64,000 nt of DNA from NCBI RefSeq assembly GCF_000471905.2, contig NW_006499801.1:2979463-3043462 (forward strand), read 5' to 3'. This stretch comes from Amborella trichopoda (Eukaryota > Streptophyta > Magnoliopsida > Amborellales > Amborellaceae). Of the stretch, positions 56,449-64,000 are shown in pieces (position 1 is the stretch's first letter; each line of letters opens with the position of its first letter). The position numbers and the translations under genes are program-made. The notes under the pieces were generated by a model. The model did not search any database. It worked only from the letters and a program-made list of their open reading frames with translations, and was not told the origin of the DNA.

Positions 56449-58358
56449 CAATGGTTTAAAAGTCGTCGAGTCGGCCAGGATTAGCCCCGGCCGACATAGG
56501 AATCGGCCACCCCGTGCCAATTCCTGCACAATATCAGAAATCGAACGTGTCAAGAGAAAGGAATTGCTCGGGTCGACATGAGAATCGGCCACCCCGTGCT
56601 GATTCTTGCACAATATCGGAAATTAGTGGTGTCAAGAGAAAAATCACTCGATTCTCAGCATTACGCTACAGTGAATAGGGCAAAATTGCCGGTTCTCAGC
56701 AATACGCTTCAGCAAATCGGGCAAAATTGCCGGTTCTCAACAATATGCTTTAGTGAATCGGAATCTAACGTGTCAAGAGAAAGGAATCGCCCAGGTCGAC
56801 ACAAGAATCAGCCACCTCGTGCCGATTCTTGCGCAATATCGAAAATCGGCCACCCCGTGCTGATTCTTGCGCAATATCGAAAATCGGCCACCCCGTGCTG
56901 ATTCTTGCACAATATCGAAAATCGGCCACTCCGTGCTGATTCTTGCGCAATATCGAAAATCGGTCGTGTCAAGAGAAAAATCAATCGCGCTGGTTCTCAA
57001 CAATACGCTTCAGTGAATCAGAATCTGATGTGTCAAGAGAAAGGAATTGCCCGGATCGACATGAGAATCGGCCACCCCATGCCGATTCTTGCGCAATATC
57101 ATAAATCAGTGGTTTAATCGAAATCTGACGTGTCAAAAAGAAAGAATCACCTGGGTCGACACGAAAATCGGCCACCTTTGCGTAATATCGAAAATCGGTC
57201 GTGTCAAGAGAAAAATCGCACTCTTCTCAGCAATACATATGGCTGCAATGAATAGGGCAAAATCGTATTGTCGGTTCCTAGCAATGTAGCTAGGATGAAT
57301 CAGTTCCATGCCACGCGTCCCCCCTCTCTACAAGCGTTGAGAGCAGCAGTCTCCCACACTCTCAATAACTTACTTCTCACGACAGGAAAATCATGGCTTT
57401 TATATAGTCATTTTACACTCTCATTTTTAGATGTGGGACATTGTACTCCCATTTTTTGCACGCAATATTTTTTTTTTTTTACAACAATAAATGGAGTCAG
57501 GTGAACATGTCATTTTTTTATTTTTAAAATTTTAATAGCTTTTTTTTCTAATTTTCAGTGTAAATTTTTTTTAGTGTCATAATATTAAAATTTATGAAGG
57601 GTTTTAATTTTTTTAATCATGCTCTAAAAAATGAATTAATGAACATGTCAATTAGTTTAATATTATTAATGAGTGTAGCAATTAATTTATAAATATTAAC
57701 CTATCATATTTTCAAATTAGTGTATCATATCCAATGAGCCTCATCAACATATTTCTCTAATTAAATGACTTAATTAGAGTGCCAAATTTAAAAACTTTCA
57801 TATAAAAGTTTTTGATATTCATTATTAAAATAGTTTTTCGATATGTTTTATTTCCACATGTATTTTTATTTTTATTTTTTTGTAACTATTGTGCATGTTG
57901 TCGATAGGCATTTTTTATTTTTTTTAATTTTGATATCTCTATTTTCATTTTTTTGGATAAAGTTTTTTTGAAATTTTTTAATATCATAACGTTAGAATTT
58001 ATCGGGGGTTTTATTTTTATTTTTAATCATATGATATGGAAACATTTTCTGATACTTTTTTAATCATGTTTATTATATTATAATTAATAATAATGGTTAA
58101 CAATAGTTCATACAGTAAAAAAATCTCAATATTAGCATATTGATGCAAAAAAATGAAAGTTCTCAATAGAGTACCCCCATTTCTTATTAGATTCCTAAAG
58201 AACAACATTTATAATGAATTTTAATAAGTTTTTTAGATTTTTTTTAAGGCTTAATCTAACCGATTCGGCTGATTCTTGATCCGGATCACTGATTCCCCAA
58301 TCCGGATGGGTTTTTTTGGTGCCCAATCTAGGGCACCAATTTGTTTTTAAAACCACTG
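56449..58358. mobile_element. hAT-like non-autonomous element carrying a tandem array
   Basis: 1910 bp flanked by 8-bp near-duplications GTTGGACC (56441-56448) and ATTGGACC (58359-58366). Its ends are inverted: CAATGGTTTAAAA on the left, and CAGTGGTTTTAAAA when the right end is read on the minus strand. The left 850 bp is a GC-richer tandem array; the right 1 kb is very AT-rich and ends in GATCCGGATCACTGATTCCC-like sequence. There is no transposase. It splits an L1 LINE, which supports the boundaries independently. Confidence 0.65.
56460..57300. repeat. Composite tandem array of hairpin-forming units
   Basis: Several subunits alternate. Unit P is about 38 bp (AATCGGCCACCCCGTGCTGA, then TTCTTGCGCAATATCGAA) and occurs four times head to tail at about 56800-56960 and singly elsewhere. 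Unit Q contains GTGTCAAGAGAAAGGAAT and GTCGACATGAG. Unit R, about 41 bp, contains GGTTCTCAGCAATACGCTTC and GGGCAAAATTGCC. The higher-order order is roughly Q-P-Q'-R, repeated three times with variation. Intact P units fold as GAATCGGC-CACCCCGT-GCCGATTC. Reading frames on both strands here are by-products of the repeat. Confidence 0.85.
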
Positions 58359-59022
58359 ATTGGACCTAACAACCCAATTGGATGTACCCTTGACGAAAAT
58401 TGGAAGTTCTATCTAGAAGATTCTTCGTGGTGTTATTATTTGGGAAGTGTGGCTGGAGATAAACCAGTCGTGACTTTCTGTTATAGAGATTGGTCGGGGT
58501 TTATCTATGGTGGATGTTTTTATTGACCTCTCAAACATTTTTCTTTTGGATATGCCAAAGTTTAGACATTGCACCAAATGGAAGCCACCAGATCAAGGAT
58601 TGCTAAAGCTGAACTTTGATGGGCGCTCATTGGGCAATTCAGGGCCAGTTGGGCTTGGTGGTGTTTTTCGAGATTGGAAAAGACGAGTCTTAGTCGCGTA
58701 TGCTGGGCCGTGTGGGGTTGCTACGGCAAACCATGTGGAACTCCAAGCTTTGTTGTACGGCTTGAAACTACTGGTCGCAAGGAACACTGTGGAAGGTGTT
58801 TTTATAGAAGGGGACTCGATGAATATCATTAAATGGTGCAAGAAAGATCATCGCTTTCCTTGACAACTTAAAGTCATTGGGCTTTAGATTTTCAAGCTGA
58901 TGTCTGACTTAACTCTGACTCATGTGTATAAGGACGCCACCGATGTCGTTGATTCCCTAGCCAAAAGGGGCGTTAGTTTGGAGGCGCTTGTTACTACTTA
59001 TGGTGTCTTGAATATCTTGTAA
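58359..59022 (+). pseudogene. L1-type LINE remnant, part 2 (RNase H domain)
   Basis: From about 58570 one frame reads WKPPDQGLLKLNFDG, GGVFRDWKRRVLVAYAGPCG, VELQALLYGLKLL and VFIEGDSMNIIKWCKK, then after stops HVYKDATDVVDSLAKRG. This is the RNase H-like domain found at the end of plant L1-type LINEs. The acidic positions (D in FDG, E in VELQAL, D in EGDS, D in VVDSLAK) survive. Premature TGA (58861) and TAG (58885) interrupt it before the natural stop TAA at 59020-59022. An A-rich tail follows at about 59050-59075. The spacer before the domain is interrupted by the hAT-like insert. Confidence 0.8.
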
Positions 59023-60300
59023 TTTGCTCTATTATCAATAATTTTGGAACGTTATAAAAAAGAAAAGAAAAATCATAATGTGTTTTAGAAATCTAAAAGA
59101 CTATATTTTTGAGAAACTATAGTAATTTTTTGAAAAATTTTTGAGGTGGAGACCAGTCGATTCTTCGATCCGGATCGCCAATCCAACAAACTAATACGAT
59201 TTTTTAGATAGCCGATCCAAGTCACCGATCCATTTTTTGAAACCTTGGTACAAAGTATAAAAATTTAGGTACTCATATTTAACAACCATTGTGCACATCT
59301 ATATATTATAAAGTTGAGCACCTATTCTCATTAAAAAGAATAACTGGGTAGCAATTCATCGTCAAATGTTATCGGATATATATTTGATCATTTACTAGGT
59401 CCGAATACCTATTCCATGAACGTATCAAATAGGGCATGTTCTTGGTTGGATAGGGACATGGTACTAGAAATGAGTATAGTATTTCAGTAGTCGTGACCAA
59501 CACCTCTCATCTATACTTAATTGTGGGCGGTAGAATTGATTAGCTAAGAAAGCACGCAACAGTAGATCATCCATAGAATATCACATGGGGGTAGATATGG
59601 AGTATCAAATGCGTTATTTACATTGCCCTCTTCACACACATGGAGAAGTATTTGGTGAGTCGACACCAACTTTCAAGGAATTTATAGCCCGAAATGCATC
59701 CCAAATCATCAAAAAACTGTTCCTATCATGTCCACGAATTGAATCTCCAAAGCAAACATGATGATCTCTAAAGCCTTGAAATGAACAGTAAAAAAAAGAA
59801 ATTACAATATAAAAAAGGAAATTATCGAAATACCCAGGTAAGATAAACTATTTAGCATTGTACCCATATTATTTAAATGCCCCAAAAACATATCAAAAAG
59901 TGTAAAATGCTAAATAGATATTTTGATAAATTTTTCCTATAGAAAATTATAATATAAACCAGCCATAAAGCTCAATATCCTTTTCTTATAAAATTTTGGA
60001 TCCAAAATCCATCTTCAAAAAAGATTTCGAAAGGGCCAAACTCTTTCAAAGCTCAAAATTTATTTTACTTTTTGAATCATGATCACGGTTGTTTGAATAA
60101 AATCCAGATGAAACCTATAAAATAGATTTTAGAAGGGTGGACTGTCGCAGGCTCGCAGCACTTGAAAATTTTTTCTGCTTTGTTTTTTTTGGGAATCATG
60201 ATAAATGGTAAACGAGACGATCAACTAGTAAAAATTTAGAGCGAAAATGAAGGGTGGAGACACTATAATAGTAGCGATGGACTCACTGTAATAGTTGCGT
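59023..60300. other. Intergenic DNA upstream of Notchless
   Basis: A degenerate transposon end is near 59150-59250 (GATCCGGATCGCCAATCC ... TTTGAAACCTTG). The rest is AT-rich with no supported gene. Confidence 0.45.
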
Positions 60301-60342
60301 CTTCGGATGCACCAAAACCCCAGCAGGATGTTTTTGCTCTCA

Positions 60343-60400
60343 TTTTGGCGGGCGGGACCGGAAAAGTAGGACCCGCCCTTCCATGAATTTTTAGGGTTCC
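60343..60400 (+). promoter_or_regulatory. E2F-like and telo-box-like promoter motifs of Notchless
   Basis: TTTTGGCGGG (60343-60352) matches the plant E2F consensus TTTSSCGS. TTTAGGGTT (60390-60398) is a reverse telo-box (AACCCTAAA), and a second, CTAGGGTTT, lies near 60478. Such boxes are enriched upstream of plant ribosome-biogenesis and cell-cycle genes, which fits NLE. Binding is inferred only. Confidence 0.5.
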
Positions 60401-60429
60401 TCCTAAGCTGAACTACGTTTTAGAGGAAG

Positions 60430-60901
60430 AGAGAGAGAGAGCGCAGAGCATATGGAGGACGAAGGAGGAGAATTATCTAGGGTTTATCTCTTATCTGCAA
60501 CCTCTTTCCTGATATCTCTTGTTTTGGCCCTTTTTTTCAATTTCCTCCGTCTCTCTATAATTGCAACTCTCTCATTACCAATCTGATTTTTCTCGACGTT
60601 AGTCTTCCTCTCTCTAATTTCGATTTTCTCTCACCATTACTCTACTTCTTCAGTGTGGTTTTCTCTCTCTAATTTCAGCTTTGTCTCACCTCCGCTTTAA
60701 TTCTTCATCGCTTTTTATTCTGTTTCTCTCGCTAATTTCACCTTTGTCGCAGTGCCACTCTTGTTCTTTCTTGATATTAATCTGTTTCTGTCTCTAATTT
60801 TACTTTTCTCTAACTAGCACTCTAATTATTCTTCAATGTCAATGTGGTTTTCTCTAATACGAGCTTTCTCCTTCTACCATTTTGATTCTTGCCCTAACCA
60901 G
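60430..60901 (+). promoter_or_regulatory. Repeat-built CT-rich leader of Notchless
   Basis: The leader consists of four or five degenerate units of about 60-75 bp, each containing TTTCTCTCTCTAATTTC-like words followed by TTCTTC sequence (about 60600-60870). It begins with a GA microsatellite (60429-60440). An upstream ORF starts at 60452. Confidence 0.6.
60452..60586 (+). other. 44-codon upstream ORF in the Notchless leader
   Basis: ATG at 60452 to TGA at 60584-60586. After an acidic start (MEDEGGELSR) the peptide is strongly hydrophobic (LLSATSFLISLVLALFF). It has no known family. It may be an upstream ORF or simply a product of the pyrimidine-rich leader, whose T-rich codons encode Leu, Phe and Ser. 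Confidence 0.35.
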
Positions 60902-63070
60902 ATGAAAGAGCGAAATGGCGGTACTGATGACAACACTGTGTTACCTGATCAAGAAAAAGGAAACAACTTGCTTTGCTTGTTGACTGATCCCGAGGGAACT
61001 CCATTAGGGCTTCCCTTGTATCTTCCACAGGACGCTGGACCAGCTCAGCTACAGGATCTCGTCAATACACTCCTTCACAATGTAAGATTATTTTGATCTG
61101 GATATTATTTTTCAGAAACGTTATATTCTGTCTTTCTTTTAATCTCATTGATTAAGTAGTAATGTTCTCTTTTTTTTTTTTTTTGAAAGTTTGGAAATTG
61201 ATTTGGAAGCTGCAACTGAATAGTTGTATACGTATCAAGTTTGAATTTGTACTTGTGAATTAGTTTCAAAATTTGATGTGTCAAGGATCAAATTTTTCTA
61301 GGTCTATGGAAACTGTGTTCTGAATTTTAATATGTGATTTTGAAATTGCCTGTATTTGTATTTTGAAATTGAAATTCTCAATGACTTTTTTGGAATGCAG
61401 TGCTTCTTTCACTCCTCAGAAAATCTTGTGATAAAAATGCAATATACATTTAATTGATGTTCATGTTGCTTTGTAAATGTAACTCGGCACCTGTTTGCGG
61501 TCTATGCTGAATAAGTCATGTTCTTGGATCAAAGTAGGGTTCCTCAGCTTATGTTCCTCTTTGTTAATTTATAGAGAAGTCAATATTTTATTTCTTCAAT
61601 AAATGTGGCAATAATTATGAGTGTCTCTGTGCCTCATGCATGTGCATGAGTGCATGTGGTGTTATATATATATATATATATATATTAAAGCAAATCTGGT
61701 GCTTAGGATCTTCCAATGCTGGTGGTTCTAATTGGAAAATTTGCTTACAAAAGCTACTACGAAATGTGTATGACTACCAAATCAATTTTTTTTCGTTTTT
61801 TAAAAAGAATCTGCTCTGTGGAGTGTGATAGGTGCCTACTCATGGCTACAGACACGAGACATATCTCATGTAGAAATTGACATTCCATGCTTATTTTGAA
61901 CTTGAAAGGCCTTTCATAAACTTGTGGAATGCAAATCTTGTAGATGGTTGCATTTCTCATTGGCAAATGCAATGTGGTGACTCAGAAGTCAGAACTTTAA
62001 CGAGTTTAGTGATGTCTAATACTCTATGTGCTTCCATCAGGAGGAGAAATTTCCTTATGCCTTTTATGTGTCAGATCAACAACTTTCCATGCAACTTGGG
62101 TCTTATTTACAGAAAAACAAAGGTAATCCATTCATGTATCTACAGCTTTCTTATTCACTTTGTTGAACTGTTTTGTGTTGTATGTGCATTTCCTAAGTTA
62201 TTTCTTTGAATATGGTTTTTTCAATTATATTTGAAAAAGGAAAATATACTGCTCAAATGTAAGGAAAAGATACTGCTTATGATTAGACTATTTTCTAATC
62301 CATGAATTCGTATTTGAATCTGAACTTTTCCGTCTTATTCATCATATGTGCTGTTTAATGGATAATTACCCTATCAAGCATTTATCATGTTTATGTTTGG
62401 TTCTCTTTGATTATTCATTGGGATCTTTCTTGCAGTTTCTGTGGAGAAAGCGCTGCACATAGTTTACCAACCTCAAGCAATTTTTCGGATTCGTCCAGTC
62501 AATCGATGTTCTGCAACTATTGCTGGTATGGTTCATTTCCATTGCTTTTATTCATCAAGATTGTGGCATTTCATGAGTCAAGTACTGATTTAGGAAAAAA
62601 AACAGTGAATTTATATCTAAATCTGGTGTTATGCCTTCAGTGGGCTTCCATTATTTCCTAAATTTACTCTATGTGATTAATTGTGAAGAATTGATATGAT
62701 ATCCGTGGTCCTGCAGGTCATACTGAGGCTGTCCTTTCTGTGGCATTTAGCCCTGATGGACGGCAACTGGCTAGTGGTTCTGGTGACACTACTGTTCGCT
62801 TCTGGGATCTTAATACTCAGACCCCTCTATACACGTGTTCAGGTTGAAATAGATTTTGATACCACTTTACATTGGTTGCTGCTATTTCAGTCCGTTAATT
62901 ATGCACAAACTGCTACTTAGAATGTGTGTAATTTGTTTTCAGGGCACAAAAATTGGGTTCTCTGCATTGCATGGTCACCTGATGGAAAGCATCTTATAAG
63001 TGGTAGCAAGGATGGAGAGCTTCGAAGCTGGGACCCCTTGACTGGAAACCCTTCAGGCAATCCACTTAAA
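60902..63070 (+). CDS. NLE1: Notchless homolog NLE (5' part; continues past the window)
   Basis: Five exons (60902-61081, 62041-62122, 62436-62525, 62717-62842, 62943-63070) join in frame with GT-AG borders to give the first 202 of an expected 470-480 residues. The NLE domain is residues 20-110 ([59 protein letters not shown]). Two WD40 units follow ([40 protein letters not shown]). NLE/Rsa4 is a nuclear 60S ribosome-assembly factor whose N-terminal domain binds the AAA protein midasin (MDN1/Rea1). I chose 60902 because homologues begin close to the LLTDPEG block; an in-frame ATG at 60836 would add 22 residues of leader-like sequence. The next exon, expected to encode another WD40 unit, is not in the window. 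Confidence 0.93.
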
Positions 63071-64000
63071 GTAAATTCCTTCCCCTGAGTTAGGTGATTT
63101 AGCTGATGAATTATTCTCTTGTGAAGTATGTGTTGGAGACAAAATTTCTCCATGATCTTTCTTTGTTTCTTACATTCATATCAAGTGTTAGCATTTTTGT
63201 TGTGTTTATTTATGCTGATGATTAAAAAGAAACTTGTTTCAAGAACAATAATATGAAATATTTGGCACTCATCTCCTTTTTTCGCTTTTCTGATGTTGTT
63301 TTTATCATCTATGAATCCTAGAAGTGTCCATGTGAAAGTTACATTGAGATCCCACAGGTCATTCATGAAATATCAGTGAATGACACACCCCATGGGTTTG
63401 GGAACTTGACCTATAAAATATTTTTTATTCTCCCAGCTTTTTTCTTGCCAAAGTCTCTTTTATTCTGTTAGCTTTCTTTATTTTCATTTTTGAACAAAAC
63501 TTTGAAGGTGCATGGTGATTTTTGAATTTTCTCGAAGATACTCTTAGCATGGAAGGATGGAACATCATCTTCAGGTGAACATCATCCTCACGTCAATTTA
63601 TAGCATTTAATTAGTATGCTGACCATGGAAAGAAAATAATTCTGTAGTCTCCTGTATAGAGTTGGCTTTAGGCCCTACCCTCAAGTAACTAATTCCATGG
63701 AGGACCAGGAAAGCCTTTTTTCTTGGTCATATTTTCTTTCTTTTATTTTTTGTTTTTATGTATGTTTTTAAATCTTTTCCTTGGTCATTTTTGCACCTAC
63801 GAGTCTGCAGGCACAACATTCAGAACTCTTCAGCTATAATCCCCTGTTACCATTTTCCCCTCTCCTACAAGACAATCACAAGTTGCTTTTTGAACTTCTA
63901 TAGAACTTTGGCAGTTTAATTTGACAACTTAGGCTGCAAAACCTGCTCTTTTTATATCTTTATCATAATTCTTTGTCCTCTCGATTGCAACATTGACCTG
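63071..64000 (+). other. Notchless intron 5 (incomplete)
   Basis: T-rich intronic sequence running off the window. I found no continuation of the WD40 region here and no recognisable insert. Confidence 0.6.

Noticed and set aside
56800..56960. Four regular 38-bp repeats resembling a CRISPR array
   Set aside because: Units are directly adjacent without unique spacers and lie in a plant transposon.
56422..57289. Overlapping ORFs on both strands in the tandem array
   Set aside because: They repeat with the DNA unit, occur in several frames at once and have no family similarity.
60836..60901. Upstream in-frame ATG for Notchless
   Set aside because: The 22 extra residues are encoded by leader repeats and are absent from homologues as I recall them.
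1..64000. tRNA or rRNA genes
   Set aside because: No cloverleaf with A and B boxes or rRNA block was seen by eye. TGGTATCA-type matches at 22062 and 45799 are retrotransposon primer-binding sites.

Overview
The window is nuclear DNA from a flowering plant. Five protein-coding loci belong to plant families: DUF1666, PLS/E-class pentatricopeptide repeat (PPR) proteins (two loci), a DUF630/DUF632 NRG2-type protein, and plant metaxin. A sixth, Notchless/NLE, is pan-eukaryotic. The multi-exon genes join in frame with GT-AG introns. The intergenic DNA is AT-rich and full of small non-autonomous transposons. The species cannot be told from the sequence. Two runs of N (12384-13019 and 33669-34085) are assembly gaps.

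Layout. (1) 0.7-1.9 kb holds MITEs. (2) 2.1-11.15 kb, + strand: a DUF1666 gene with a CT-rich leader, a leader intron and a 4.7-kb first coding intron loaded with MITEs and an RTE-type LINE. (3) 13-15.3 kb: MITEs, including a hAT-type element with an exact 8-bp target duplication just upstream of a PPR gene. (4) 15.4-19.8 kb: two intronless, tail-to-tail PPR genes predicted to edit or process organellar RNA. (5) 19.8-36 kb: gene-free, with a complete 1.57-kb LTR retrotransposon that has almost no internal region (21153-22723), several MITEs, local tandem duplications, and a hAT-type element enclosing foldback elements and the second gap. (6) 36.2-42.8 kb, + strand: an NRG2-like gene. (7) 43-47.4 kb: nested MITEs and a gutted gypsy-like element. 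(8) 48.1-54.8 kb, + strand: metaxin. (9) 56.2-59.0 kb: an L1-type LINE remnant split by a 1.9-kb hAT-like element that carries an unusual ~850-bp composite tandem array of hairpin-forming units. (10) 60.4 kb to the window end, + strand: the first five coding exons of Notchless.

The genes do not form a pathway. By family knowledge they are: mitochondrial outer-membrane import (metaxin), 60S ribosome biogenesis (NLE), organellar RNA processing (two PPRs), a possible membrane-anchored nitrate-signalling factor (NRG2-like), and one of unknown function (DUF1666).

The strongest non-genic signals are the hairpin array inside the hAT-like element, the minimal LTR element with intact signals, the traceable transposon nesting events, and an excess of local direct duplications of about 30-130 bp. 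One of these duplications falls inside a coding exon, one at an intron acceptor, and one at a polypurine tract. Repeat names are structural calls made by eye; no database search was run.
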